From Blastocatellia bacterium (GTDB taxonomy: Bacteria > Acidobacteriota > Blastocatellia > Chloracidobacteriales > JADJPF01), in assembly GCA_016713405.1 (NCBI GenBank), contig JADJPF010000020.1, forward strand, positions 1 to 64,000: DNA of 64,000 nt, in the 5' to 3' direction. This document shows positions 17,932 through 26,470 of this stretch, piece by piece. How positions within the stretch are numbered: position 1 is the stretch's first letter; each line of letters starts with the position of its first letter. The translations under genes and the position numbers were made by a program. The notes beneath the pieces are model-generated. The model saw nothing but the letters and a program-made list of their open reading frames with translations. It was not told the DNA's origin and ran no database searches.

Positions 17932-18780
17932 CTACAAGTTAAAACGAAAAGTTAAAGTGCCTTGTACTTTTACTGGCTTATTGTTAAGTAAAGTAGGGTT
18001 AAATTTCCATTCCTTAGCAGTTACTAAACAAGTTTGCTGCAATAAACTATGTCCAGAAATAATTTGGCTACTAATAACGTTCCCATTTTCATCAATAACA
18101 ATTTCTACAACTACTTCACCTTGAATTGCTGCATTACGAGCTACCATAGGATAACTAGGGGTTATTCTAACAGTAGCATTACCACGAATTATGCCTTCGC
18201 TACGTCTAATAATTTTAGGCTCTGGAGAAGGAGCAATTTCTTTTTTTTCTACAACTTTTTGTACTGGAGGAGGTGGAGGAGCAGCAACAATATCTGCACT
18301 TAAAGGGTCTAATACCCCTCCTTTTACACCTCCTAATACTCCACCCAACACACCACCAATTTCACCGCCAACTACACCACCAACTACACCACCAGCCACG
18401 CCGCCTTCTACACCACCTTCTACCCCTATATCACTTCCATTATTCACACTAGGTAAAACAACTTTATGGCTTACTGGCATTATTAAATTTTGGTTAAAGT
18501 TTAGATTCATTCCTGTTTTAACTATTAAATCATTAGCAGGTTTAACTATATTCATTCCACCTTTTGGTGGCGGTGGGGGTGGCGGTGGCGGCGGCGGTGG
18601 CGGCGGTGCTAACATAGTTAATAGCTGTAAATGGCTATCTAAACGAGCATCAAAAACAAAAATACCAGCAATAACAGTAGAAATAAAAATAATCACCCAA
18701 ATAATTGAGGTACAAATAAATAATGCCCACTTCTTTTTGTCTCTTTTTTTACTGACACTAGCTAAAGTATATTCAAACAT
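17932..18780 (-). CDS. tonB: TonB energy transducer with polyproline and GGVx repeats
   Basis: Couples the proton motive force (through ExbB/ExbD, not in this window) to outer-membrane receptors such as the BtuB-like protein at 50.8 kb. Layout: short cytoplasmic tail, one membrane span (about residues 20-43), a run of 14 prolines (59-72), a stretch of about ten GGVx tetrapeptides (about 118-158), then the C-terminal TonB domain (residues 195-282; VARNAAIQGEVVVEIVIDE and AKEWKFNPTLLNNKPV). A strong AAGGAGG ribosome-binding site precedes the ATG. The glycine repeats are a recurrent feature of acidobacterial TonB proteins as I recall them and support that taxonomic guess. Confidence 0.9.
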   Translation of the reverse strand: MFEYTLASVSKKRDKKKWALFICTSIIWVIIFISTVIAGIFVFDARLDSHLQLLTMLAPPPPPPPPPPPPPPKGGMNIVKPANDLIVKTGMNLNFNQNLIMPVSHKVVLPSVNNGSDIGVEGGVEGGVAGGVVGGVVGGEIGGVLGGVLGGVKGGVLDPLSADIVAAPPPPPVQKVVEKKEIAPSPEPKIIRRSEGIIRGNATVRITPSYPMVARNAAIQGEVVVEIVIDENGNVISSQIISGHSLLQQTCLVTAKEWKFNPTLLNNKPVKVQGTLTFRFNL

Positions 18781-19195
18781 TGTTTTGTACCTCCTTAAAA
18801 CTTACACTTGCAAACTTTGATATTGCTAATGCTAAATTTAGTAAGTATTTTACAACTGTATTTAATAAATAGATTTAGTAACACTACTTATTATACCCTA
18901 GTAAGTCTAGTTCATTTAGAGCATTAGCAGGTTAGTAATTTTGCTTTTCTTCTACGCAAATACTGTACCAATTAAATACTTACCAATAAGTCTATAATTT
19001 TGCAATAAGTTAGATCACATAAATTAGACTTAAACAAGAATTTTTCTATACTCAAGAAAACATTTAGGGAAATATTTAATAACAATGGGAAAATATTTGG
19101 GGAAAAGTAAGAAATTGAAGGTTTTTAGCACAGCGTAAACTAAGTAAGTTAATATTTCTTGAATTTCTTGAGTCTTGAAGGGACGAAATAATTGT

Positions 19196-19375
19196 AGCCT
19201 AGGTCGTAAGACCTAAGCTTAGTGATTATACATAATTAGAGTCACGTAGCGACGACATAATAAACCTAATTAATACAATATTTTAATTATGTCGTCACTA
19301 CGTGACTCTGTAAATATTTCATTATCATACGTAGGGTTGAACCCCTACACTACAAATATATCGCCCCGTTGGGGC
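19196..19375. repeat. Cluster of REP-like short palindromes
   Basis: Consecutive hairpins: GCCTAGGTC/GACCTAAGC (19196-19217), a large inverted repeat (19238-19309), GTAGGG/CCCTAC (19331-19348), and GCCCC/GGGGC (19363-19375). All are GC-rich islands in AT-rich intergenic DNA. The forms resemble widely scattered bacterial intergenic palindromes, which are often dispersed by RAYT-type transposases; no transposase gene is in this window. Confidence 0.7.
19238..19309. repeat. 24-bp inverted repeat around a 24-bp AT-rich spacer
   Basis: Arms 19238-19261 and 19286-19309 match at 23 of 24 positions when one is reverse-complemented (core GTCACGTAG-GACGACATAA). Each arm itself contains a partial palindrome (CACGTAG/CTACGTG). 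The symmetry suggests two head-to-head copies of one repeat unit. Confidence 0.8.
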
Positions 19376-19582
19376 TTTAAGAGATAAAACATCAGAAAAC
19401 TTTATTTACAGTGTTTTTAGCTTAAATATTTTATTATAATTATTGTCTGCAAATATTAACTAATAACTAATCTAAAAGCTCTTGCCTTATAAATAACCTA
19501 GGTAATACAATTGCCCAAATACTTCACTCTATCTAATTTTCTTAAATGCAACAAACTAATCTTAAAAATAAAAGGCTAGCCG

Positions 19583-20107
19583 ATGTCAAAAAAGACAGCT
19601 TCTGAAAATGAGTCTTCTCGACGTAGTTTTTTAGTAATATTAAGTGGTTTTTTTATGGCTTTAATCGGGGGAGTAATGGGGATAGCAAGCGGTATTTATG
19701 CTATTTTTCCAGCCTTTAACAAAAAGGCAAGCAAAGATTTATCTTGGAAAAGCTTAGACTTAATAGATAAAATCCCTGATGGAATAAGCAAGCATTCAAT
19801 TATTAGCAATAAACAAACAGGTTGGGCAATCTCTCAAACAGAACAAATCGTTTGGGTAGTAAAAGAGAAAGAATCCGTAAATGTTTTTTCTGCCGTATGT
19901 CCTCATGAAGGTTGCACTGTAAACCATCAATCTAGCAAATTTATTTGTCTTTGCCATATGAGCCAATGGAAATTGGATGGAACAAAAACCGATGGCCCTA
20001 CACCTAGAGATTTAGATAAGCTTGACCACCGTATTAGCGACAATAAACTAGAAGTAAATTATCAAAACTTTAAACCCGGCACACCAGAAAAAACTCCATT
20101 AGCATAG
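19583..20107 (+). CDS. Rieske [2Fe-2S] protein of a cytochrome bc complex
   Basis: The iron-sulfur subunit that passes electrons from quinol to cytochrome c. The 174-residue protein begins with a twin-arginine signal/anchor (SSRRSFLVILSG) followed by one membrane span, consistent with Tat-dependent insertion of a folded cofactor protein. The cluster ligands are visible: CPHEGC (Cys, His) and CLCHMSQW (Cys, His), including the two disulfide cysteines. It is the first gene of a long co-directional run and lies 11 bases from the cytochrome b gene, its partner. A PetC/QcrA-type subunit; the name is left open. Confidence 0.95.
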   Translation: MSKKTASENESSRRSFLVILSGFFMALIGGVMGIASGIYAIFPAFNKKASKDLSWKSLDLIDKIPDGISKHSIISNKQTGWAISQTEQIVWVVKEKESVNVFSAVCPHEGCTVNHQSSKFICLCHMSQWKLDGTKTDGPTPRDLDKLDHRISDNKLEVNYQNFKPGTPEKTPLA

Positions 20108-20118
20108 GAGCATCATTT

Positions 20119-21540
20119 GTGGCTATAAAATTAGATAAATTAAATTCTCTTGTAGAATGGGTGAATGAAAGAACAGGAGCTAAAGCTATTTGGGATCACT
20201 TAATGAATGAGGCTATCCCAGGTGGCACTCGTTGGGTATATGTTCTAGGTAGCGCACTTTTATTTTCCTTAACTTTACAATTCTTTACTGGCGCATTACT
20301 ACTACTTTATTATGTTCCTGCTGCTGAATTTGCACACGTTAGTGTAGCCTATATTCAAAAAGAAGTTATGGCAGGAAGTTTTATTCGTGGTCTTCATCAT
20401 TATGGTACTAGCATTATAGTAATTTTAGCTGTGCTACATATGCTACGTACTTTCTTTTGGGGATCTTATAAAAATAAGCGTGAATTAGTTTGGTTAGCGG
20501 GTGTAACGCTATTTTTTATTATTTTAGGATTTGGTTTTACTGGCTATTTACTCCCTTGGGATCAAAAAGCTTATTTTGGTACAGCAGTAGCAATTAACTT
20601 GATGTCCGCCCTTCCTGTTATTGGCGAACCAATGTCAAAAATTGCCTTGGGCGGCGATGGACTCTCTACTTTAACACTTTCTCGGTTTTTTGTAATTCAT
20701 GTTGCTGTTTTACCAGCAATATTAGTTATTTTTACCGCAGGACATTTATTTTTACTACGCAGAGCTAACCATTCTGGAGATTTTCGAGAAACTCCCACTT
20801 CTGAACCATTTTTTCCTAAACAGTTTTTTAAGGATTCAGCCTTTGCATTTTTACTTTTTGGATTACTTTCATCAATTAGCTACTTTATGCCTGCACCACT
20901 TGAACCAGAGGCAAATCCGGCTGATGCTAGCTATATCCCGCGCCCTGAATGGTATTTTCTATTTCTTTTCCAACTTCTAAAATATTTTCCAGGTAATCTA
21001 GTATTAATTCCAGCCGTGATTATACCTGGCATAGTTTTTACAATTATTTTCCTACTTCCATTTTTAGATAAAAATCCTGAGCGTAACCCCTTCAAACGTC
21101 CTATAGCTTGCGTGTCAGCCCTTGTTTTAGTTTGTAGTGTAATTTTAATTACTGGACTAGCACTAAGAGATGATCGAAAAGATCCATTAGTAAGAAAGCA
21201 ACTAGAAAAACAAGTAACTGATGGAAAAGCTTTCCTAAAAACTCCTTTTGTTCCTAAAACAACAGGTAAAGCTGCTGAAACGGCGGCTCAAGCCTCAAAT
21301 GCTCCGCCACCAGCAATTTACCAAGCTAAATGTGCTGCCTGTCATGGCGATAAGGGTCAAGGTCAATTAGGCTCTAAATTAATTAATTTATCTCAAAAAG
21401 AAAAACGTACTCGTGATGACATTATTAAAATTTTAGAAGACCCCCAAAGCTATGGTTTAGCTGTAACTATGCCTAAATTTAGTGATTTATCAGAAAAAGA
21501 ACGTCAAGAATTAGCCGATTGGATAGTTTCATTAAAGTAA
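20119..21540 (+). CDS. Cytochrome b fused to a C-terminal cytochrome c domain
   Basis: The quinol-oxidising subunit of the bc complex. It starts with GTG after TAGGAG. The first four spans carry the haem b ligands (HH at 93-94, H107, and later histidines in FFVIHVAVLPA and FTAGHLF); the Qo-site motif PEWY is present (PEWYFLFLFQLLKY). After the last span a soluble domain carries one haem c site, CAACH (about residues 405-409), with a downstream Met (VTMPKF) as likely sixth ligand. It therefore joins cytochrome b and cytochrome c in one 473-residue chain, comparable to the fused b/c subunits of Bacillus-type complexes, and no separate cytochrome c1 gene is seen. The c domain would face the periplasm. 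Confidence 0.95.
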   Translation: MAIKLDKLNSLVEWVNERTGAKAIWDHLMNEAIPGGTRWVYVLGSALLFSLTLQFFTGALLLLYYVPAAEFAHVSVAYIQKEVMAGSFIRGLHHYGTSIIVILAVLHMLRTFFWGSYKNKRELVWLAGVTLFFIILGFGFTGYLLPWDQKAYFGTAVAINLMSALPVIGEPMSKIALGGDGLSTLTLSRFFVIHVAVLPAILVIFTAGHLFLLRRANHSGDFRETPTSEPFFPKQFFKDSAFAFLLFGLLSSISYFMPAPLEPEANPADASYIPRPEWYFLFLFQLLKYFPGNLVLIPAVIIPGIVFTIIFLLPFLDKNPERNPFKRPIACVSALVLVCSVILITGLALRDDRKDPLVRKQLEKQVTDGKAFLKTPFVPKTTGKAAETAAQASNAPPPAIYQAKCAACHGDKGQGQLGSKLINLSQKEKRTRDDIIKILEDPQSYGLAVTMPKFSDLSEKERQELADWIVSLK

Positions 21541-21585
21541 GCTAAAATCACTGTCAGACGACTAATTTTATTAGGAGTAAAAACA

Positions 21586-21864
21586 GTGAAAATAATAAAG
21601 GTTATCTTAGCTATTTTATTGGCTGTAATAGCTCTTTGGCTTACACTTTGGCTAATTGGCGTGTTAACTTCTCTTGTTTATATAGCTATTATTTTAGCTG
21701 TTATTTACTTAGTAGGAATGCTAGCTTGGAAATTAATTAATTTAAGCAAAAAGTCTGACCAACCCGCTAGTAACCTTCAATTAGACACAAATTTTAAAAA
21801 TCAAGAAAAATTAATTGAAGCGGAAAAAAAGCTATTAGAACTAAAAAGACAACGAAAACAATAA
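21586..21864 (+). CDS. Small membrane protein with charged helical tail
   Basis: A 92-residue protein starting with GTG after TTAGGAGT. Two hydrophobic segments (about residues 4-26 and 28-50) are followed by a charged, probably coiled-coil tail (EKLIEAEKKLLELKRQRKQ). It lies 45 bases after the cytochrome b-c gene and eight bases before the next, so it is in the same transcript. It could be an accessory subunit or assembly helper of the bc complex, but nothing in the sequence proves that. Confidence 0.7.
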   Translation: MKIIKVILAILLAVIALWLTLWLIGVLTSLVYIAIILAVIYLVGMLAWKLINLSKKSDQPASNLQLDTNFKNQEKLIEAEKKLLELKRQRKQ

Positions 21865-21871
21865 TTTCTTT

Positions 21872-22710
21872 ATGACACTGCAAAATCTTGCACAATTAAA
21901 ATATTCTGCCCAAGCCCGCCAACGTCGGTTTGACGTTTTTGCTTGTCCTCAAAAAATTACTCAACTTCTTGAAATTCTCCTTGAAAAATCAAAAAATGTT
22001 TTAACTCCATATATTAAATTAGATAGATTACGGGATAATCCAAACCAAATAGAAAAAATCAGCAAATTCCTGTAAATGTTCTATTAAATATAGTTGAGAC
22101 AATGAGCGAAATTTTGCAGGAACATAGTCAAAAGCGTATCTCATTTCGCACTTTTACAGATAATTATTTGCGTGTTTTAAGTTGTCCTGAAGACATAAAA
22201 GAATGGTTGGAAGTTGGACAAATTACGCTATTTGAAGCACTGCAATTAAAAAGACTAAACGAAGAAAGCTTAAATGTTGGCAAAAAAGAGGCTATTAAAA
22301 TTCGAGTAGAGTTTTTTAATCACTGTCGCAACCAAAATTGGATTATTCACAGGTTAAGAGAGGAAATAGACTTAAAATTAGGAAAAAGTGAGTCCAGCAT
22401 TGAGCCAGAGTTTGCAGAAACTTCTAAAGCAACTCAGAGAAATTTAGCAAATTTAGCAAATTTAACGGATTTACAAATAGAGGAAATAAATTTTTCTCCT
22501 AGCTCAGAGTCTTTTTTTAGAGAACAAATTTATTTAATGATGGAAATGTTAAATTTTATAAATTTCAATGAGCTAGAAAAAAAGGAACAAGAAATGCTGC
22601 TAACAAATGTTGACACAGTAATATTACAACTACAAAAATTAACTAAAAAAACACAAAAACGGGTTAAAGAAACAAAAGTAGAAAAAGACAATTTAGGTTT
22701 TTTATCTTAA
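21872..22710 (+). pseudogene. Helical protein with ParB/HTH-like segment, frameshifted
   Basis: Two ORFs, 21872-22075 (67 residues) and 22102-22710 (202 residues), appear to be one gene. At the six-A run 22053-22058, one extra A would continue ...RLRDNPNQIEK into NQQIPVNVLLNIVETMSE and join the second ORF, giving about 279 residues. The segment YLRVLSCPEDIKEWLEVGQITLFEALQLKRL resembles the HTH-terminal helices of ParB/KorB-type proteins, so DNA binding is possible. The C-terminus is Lys-rich. Three bases separate it from the first radical SAM gene. The function is unknown; alternatively the second ORF is made alone from ATG 22102. Confidence 0.65.
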
Positions 22711-22713
22711 ATT

Positions 22714-23577
22714 ATGTTATTTAGGCAACCAACTATTGAATGGCAAACAAATGGGATATGCAATTATGATTGCTCATATTGCATACAATCAAAGAAATTT
22801 CGTCAAGGTTATCCTAGCGAAGAGGAAATAGAAAAATTTTTAGAATTTTTTGCCACTTTACAAGGAAATTGGGAAATAAAAATGTCTGGAGGCGAGCCAT
22901 TTGCTTTTAAGGGATTTATGGACAAAATAGTCCCAGGACTAGCCTTATTGCCTCATAAAGTTTCTGTTCTAACTAATTTTTCTGCTCCACTAACTGTTTT
23001 ACGTCGCTTTGTTGATTTGCTAGGGGATAAACTATCTGTAGTTTCTGTTAGTCTGCATTTGGAATATGTTCAAGCAATGGATTTTGTAGAAAAAGTAAGC
23101 TGTTTTCGAGAGTGGCTAGCACCTACAACAAGTCTAGTAATCAACAATGTGCTAGTGCCAAACACTTTAGCTAATTTATTGGAAGTGAAAAGTTTAGTAG
23201 AGCAAGCAGGACTTAAATATTTTCCTCAAATAATGAAAACTAAACATGGAGTTTTTTCTTACAACTTAGAAGACAAAGACTTGGTTATCCAATTAACAGG
23301 CAAAAATCCATCTAGCAAGCAAGCTAATCTTGCTCCGTCCTATCGTGGTTTGCTTTGTTGGACAGGTGTAGAATATTTTGTATTAGACCAAAAAGGGAAT
23401 GCCTGGTCTTGTCGGACGGCTAAAAGATTTCAGGAAGGCTATTTAGGAAATGTTTTAACTGATACAGTAAAATTAAAAACTGCTCCAAGTGCTTGTAAAT
23501 ATGATATTTGCCCTTGTACCGTGCCAGCCAATCGCGGGATGATTGAAGGCATTAATAAAATAGTTTATGAAGATTGA
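22714..23577 (+). CDS. Radical SAM protein with SPASM-like C-terminus (copy 1)
   Basis: A 287-residue radical SAM enzyme. The N-terminal motif CNYDCSYC (C-x3-C-x2-C) binds the [4Fe-4S] cluster that cleaves S-adenosylmethionine; the GGEP motif follows (MSGGEPFAF). The C-terminal 70 residues carry five cysteines (LLCW, WSCRTA, SACKYDICPC) around a YLGN motif, resembling SPASM/twitch auxiliary-cluster domains of peptide-modifying enzymes. It is a paralogue of the next gene: both share WEIK.SGGEPF, TNFSA and SLHLEYV. It overlaps that gene by 11 bases. The substrate is unknown; a protein or peptide target is the usual role for SPASM enzymes but is only inferred. Confidence 0.85.
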   Translation: MLFRQPTIEWQTNGICNYDCSYCIQSKKFRQGYPSEEEIEKFLEFFATLQGNWEIKMSGGEPFAFKGFMDKIVPGLALLPHKVSVLTNFSAPLTVLRRFVDLLGDKLSVVSVSLHLEYVQAMDFVEKVSCFREWLAPTTSLVINNVLVPNTLANLLEVKSLVEQAGLKYFPQIMKTKHGVFSYNLEDKDLVIQLTGKNPSSKQANLAPSYRGLLCWTGVEYFVLDQKGNAWSCRTAKRFQEGYLGNVLTDTVKLKTAPSACKYDICPCTVPANRGMIEGINKIVYED

Positions 23578-24520
23578 AGCAATTAAAAGTAGAATTAAGC
23601 CTTTAGCTTGGCCGCCTAAAACCCTAATGGATTCAGCAGGTTATAGCGCGACGGCTGAACCAAGTAGGGGTGTAGTAACTTGGAATATAAACACTACTTG
23701 TAATTATCGCTGCTCATATTGCACACAAAAATTTTTAGATAATCGCGCACGTTGGGCAAAGGATACAGAACTCTTTTTAGCTGCTTTTAAGCGTTTGCCA
23801 GGAGAATGGGAAATTAAGCTATCAGGCGGCGAGCCTTTTCAACACCCAACTTTACTAGAAATTATAGAAGGTTTAAGAAACTGCGGTCATTTTGCTAGTG
23901 TTGTTACTAATTTTTCTGCTTCAGAAAAAAAATTACTAGCCTTTCTATCAAGTATTCAAGATAAGTTATTAGTATTTTCTGCTAGCCTTCATTTAGAGTA
24001 TGTTAAGAGTGATAAAGAGCTTAACGAATTTATTCAAAAAGCTTTGCTGGTACAAAATAATCTTCCCTTACAAGCTTCTTTTAATGCAACTTGTGTAGCC
24101 ACTAGAGAGAATTTTCCTAAGTTACAAGAACTAGTTAAATTATTTGCTGATAAGGGTTTACGCTTAAAAGTTCAACCAGAAAAATTTCAAGGTGATGTTA
24201 TTGATTATACAGAGGAAGAAAAACAAGGACTTGTACAATTAGGCGGGCATAATGGTTTAGGAAAAGTGGCTTGGTCATTTTTGGGCCGTCCCTGTTGGGC
24301 TGGTAGGTATTCTTTTACGCTAGATGACTTAGGGAATGCTTGGCGATGTTATCCTGCACGACGTTTTCGCGCTCAATATTTAGGAAATTTTCTTTCCCCT
24401 AGTTTTCAACTAGCCGCAGGGCCTTCACCTTGTTTATATTCATATTGCAATTGTACTGTCCCAATTGAACGTGGCATGATGCCTAAAGACAATTTTTTAG
24501 AGGTAAGACATGAAAATTAA
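23567..24520 (+). CDS. Radical SAM protein with SPASM-like C-terminus (copy 2)
   Basis: A 317-residue paralogue of the preceding gene with a 35-residue N-terminal extension before the barrel. Cluster motif CNYRCSYC, then SGGEPFQHP, VVTNFSA and SLHLEYV. C-terminal cysteines RPCW, WRCYPAR and PCLYSYCNC with YLGN repeat the copy-1 arrangement. Starts inside the end of copy 1 (ATGAAGATTGA) and its own end overlaps the lipoprotein gene by another 11 bases (ATGAAAATTAA), so the three are probably translationally coupled. Two similar enzymes side by side suggest a heteromeric or two-step modification. The substrate is not identifiable from sequence. Confidence 0.85.
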   Translation: MKIEAIKSRIKPLAWPPKTLMDSAGYSATAEPSRGVVTWNINTTCNYRCSYCTQKFLDNRARWAKDTELFLAAFKRLPGEWEIKLSGGEPFQHPTLLEIIEGLRNCGHFASVVTNFSASEKKLLAFLSSIQDKLLVFSASLHLEYVKSDKELNEFIQKALLVQNNLPLQASFNATCVATRENFPKLQELVKLFADKGLRLKVQPEKFQGDVIDYTEEEKQGLVQLGGHNGLGKVAWSFLGRPCWAGRYSFTLDDLGNAWRCYPARRFRAQYLGNFLSPSFQLAAGPSPCLYSYCNCTVPIERGMMPKDNFLEVRHEN

Positions 24521-25013
24521 ATCATTAATTTGCTTAGTAATATTAATTAGCTTTATTTCTATTAGTTGTGGTGGTTCTTCTGAACCAACAGCAACACAAA
24601 CTCCAGAGGTAGCCAAAAAGCTAGATGTGCCTAGAGAAACGCCTATTCCAGGAAATACAGGTGCTAATCCAGCAACAACAGCAGCACCGACTACAACAAC
24701 ATCTGGTAATTCTACTGCTAGCTCGGGACGTGCAATTGAGCAAAAAGTCTTAGCTCAATTAGGACAAGCGGCTAGCGGCGACAAGATTAAAGACGCTTTT
24801 CCAAATGAATCATTTAAGGTCAATTTTTATAGAGAGGCAAGCGATAAGACTTGGACAAGGTTAAAAGTTGACTTAAACCGCAATGAAAAATGGGATGAAA
24901 AATGGGATTTAGCAGACGGTCAGCTTAAGAAGCGTCAAGTTGCTTCTAAAGATGACGAAAATTATGATCAAAAATTTATTTGGCAAAATGGAAAATGGGA
25001 GCCAGAAAAATAA
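24510..25013 (+). CDS. Lipoprotein of unknown function, last gene of the radical SAM cassette
   Basis: A 167-residue protein with a lipoprotein signal ending in the lipobox ISISC, followed by GGSS and a long Thr/Ala/Pro-rich, probably disordered linker (about residues 25-75). The C-terminal domain (EQKVLAQLGQAASG through QNGKWEPEK) is rich in Lys, Asp and Trp, with a WDEKWDLADGQLKK segment. It has no cysteine after the lipid-anchored one. It is translationally coupled to the second radical SAM gene, so it may be a substrate or membrane partner of those enzymes, but the sequence alone does not show this. REP-like palindromes follow. Confidence 0.75.
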   Translation: MKIKSLICLVILISFISISCGGSSEPTATQTPEVAKKLDVPRETPIPGNTGANPATTAAPTTTTSGNSTASSGRAIEQKVLAQLGQAASGDKIKDAFPNESFKVNFYREASDKTWTRLKVDLNRNEKWDEKWDLADGQLKKRQVASKDDENYDQKFIWQNGKWEPEK

Positions 25014-25014
25014 A

Positions 25015-25084
25015 TGGGAACGCGGATGTCCTCATCCGCATCTTGTTGAAACTTAAAACCTGCGAGCAAGATGCTCGCGCCCCA
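25015..25084. repeat. Paired REP-like palindromes
   Basis: Two hairpins, GCGGATG/CATCCGC (25022-25039) and GCGAGCA/TGCTCGC (25062-25078), sit inside imperfect outer arms (TGGGAACGC and GCGCCCCA). The element fills the 74 bases between convergent genes and may double as a terminator. This two-hairpin layout is typical of dispersed bacterial intergenic palindromes. Confidence 0.75.
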
Positions 25085-25087
25085 ATA

Positions 25088-25951
25088 TTAATTAAATCTA
25101 TTATGTTGTTTAGGTCTATTAATTGGCATTTCGCTTTCTCCTGCTGCCATATCTAAAGCAGGTAAAGAAGATATGGCGGCATTTTCTCCTTCTAATAATT
25201 CATTATAAGAGATGCGAAACTCGTCGCTAATTTCCATATTTGTTAGTAGTCCATCTACCATTTCAGAAATACCACGAACATTTGTCATGCTATAAAGTTC
25301 ATCTTGAATTAGTTGCAAAGAGTTACGGACAACTTGAAGACGTGCTTCAATTAGTCGGACTAAGCTTTCTAATTGTTTTATTTTACTAAATCTTTGACGA
25401 AGGATTTTTAAGTTTTGTGCAATTGCACCACGAACTTGATCAGACTGCTCATTACAAAGATTTTGCTCTGCTGTTTTAATTTCTCGTTCTAGCATCCCTT
25501 GTAATTGCTTATAGTTACGATTAGCTAGTAAAGAATGAGCGCGTAGCATTTGCACATATTCAAAACGAAAATTATCTAGCTTTTCAACTAGCCCACCTAC
25601 CATTATCATAGAAGCTTTATCTGTACCCTGCTCATTTGCCCGTTTTTGTATTTCTCCACAAAGATGTTTTAAGGAATTAAAATCACTTTGATAGCTAGCC
25701 GGTAAATTGCTAGCAATAAGGTTTTCTTTTTCTTCTTGCTCTCTTTTAAGCTCTCTTTCAAATCCTGCTTGAAGCATTTTTTGTACAAAACCAAGTTGCC
25801 CTAACATAAAAACTCCTAATTGACCAGCAGCTAGAAAAAAAATCATTGCAGGATGAACAACTAAACTTAGAAAAATCATTACTCCAATAAATACTAAATT
25901 AAAGTTACTTTTATAAAGTGCTTTTAAGTATTTTGTTTGTGGCACTTCCAT
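25088..25951 (-). CDS. Membrane-anchored coiled-coil protein of unknown function
   Basis: A 287-residue protein with one or two hydrophobic segments near the N-terminus (about residues 15-50), then a long, mostly helical soluble region rich in Leu, Gln, Glu and Lys, with heptad-like stretches (FERELKREQEEKENL; NLKILRQRFSKIKQLESLVRLIEARLQVVRNSL). The C-terminus is Pro/Asn-rich. No enzyme motif is seen. It is the distal gene of a minus-strand run with the GNAT and small membrane protein genes. Function unknown. Confidence 0.7.
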   Translation of the reverse strand: MEVPQTKYLKALYKSNFNLVFIGVMIFLSLVVHPAMIFFLAAGQLGVFMLGQLGFVQKMLQAGFERELKREQEEKENLIASNLPASYQSDFNSLKHLCGEIQKRANEQGTDKASMIMVGGLVEKLDNFRFEYVQMLRAHSLLANRNYKQLQGMLEREIKTAEQNLCNEQSDQVRGAIAQNLKILRQRFSKIKQLESLVRLIEARLQVVRNSLQLIQDELYSMTNVRGISEMVDGLLTNMEISDEFRISYNELLEGENAAISSLPALDMAAGESEMPINRPKQHNRFN

Positions 25952-25975
25952 TAAATTTGTCCTTAAAATAGAAAA

Positions 25976-26458
25976 TTAAAAAATTAAAGTGTCCGTACTT
26001 TTATAATTTGTTCTCATAATATAATGAGTTGTTGTTTCGCTAACTATTTCAAAGCCTAAGCTTTTATACAAATTTTGTGCAGGATTTACTTTTAATACAT
26101 ATAAAAATACTACTTTATTTGCATTTTTAGCTTTATCAAGCATATCTTGAATTATACATCTACCAATACCTTTATTTTGGTATTTAGGCAATATTTCTAT
26201 TACTCTTAAAAATACATCTTTATCACTATTTTCTACAACTATTATTCCAATATCTTTTTTATCAAAAGTAATAATTTTTAATTTATCAGGCTCAAAATTT
26301 TCCTTAAACATTTTCTGCTGAAAATCATCATTCCAACCCCAAGTTTTATCAACGTAATCTTTCATAGTAGCTATATGTAGCTGATAGAGAAAATCGTAAT
26401 CCTGATAACAAGCAGGTCTAAATGCTATTTTTTGAAAGATTTCCTGGTCAGAATTCAT
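25976..26458 (-). CDS. GNAT family N-acetyltransferase
   Basis: A 160-residue acetyl-CoA-dependent acetyltransferase. The acetyl-CoA-binding motif A is visible (EILPKYQNKGIGRCIIQDML, about residues 88-107), followed by the strand-helix of motif B (VFLYVLKVNPAQNLYKSLGF). The N-terminal RPACYQDYDFLYQLH is typical. The substrate cannot be deduced. The gene starts 12 bases after the four-span membrane protein gene, suggesting co-transcription. Confidence 0.88.
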   Translation of the reverse strand: MNSDQEIFQKIAFRPACYQDYDFLYQLHIATMKDYVDKTWGWNDDFQQKMFKENFEPDKLKIITFDKKDIGIIVVENSDKDVFLRVIEILPKYQNKGIGRCIIQDMLDKAKNANKVVFLYVLKVNPAQNLYKSLGFEIVSETTTHYIMRTNYKSTDTLIF

Positions 26459-26470
26459 AAATTTAATTTA

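Larger units (their letters stand above)
18781..19582. other. Long intergenic region with REP-like palindrome cluster
   Basis: Eight hundred bases without a supported gene between divergent tonB (-) and the Rieske operon (+). The first 390 bases are AT-rich and unremarkable and probably hold the tonB promoter. 19196-19375 carries at least four palindromes of relatively high GC, annotated separately. The final 200 bases should hold the promoter of the Rieske-cytochrome operon, but I cannot pick it with confidence. Confidence 0.6.

Noticed and set aside
18191..18820. Poly-glycine/proline ORF antisense to tonB
   Set aside because: It is the complement of the proline and GGVx codons of tonB; the composition is an artefact and no start site is convincing.
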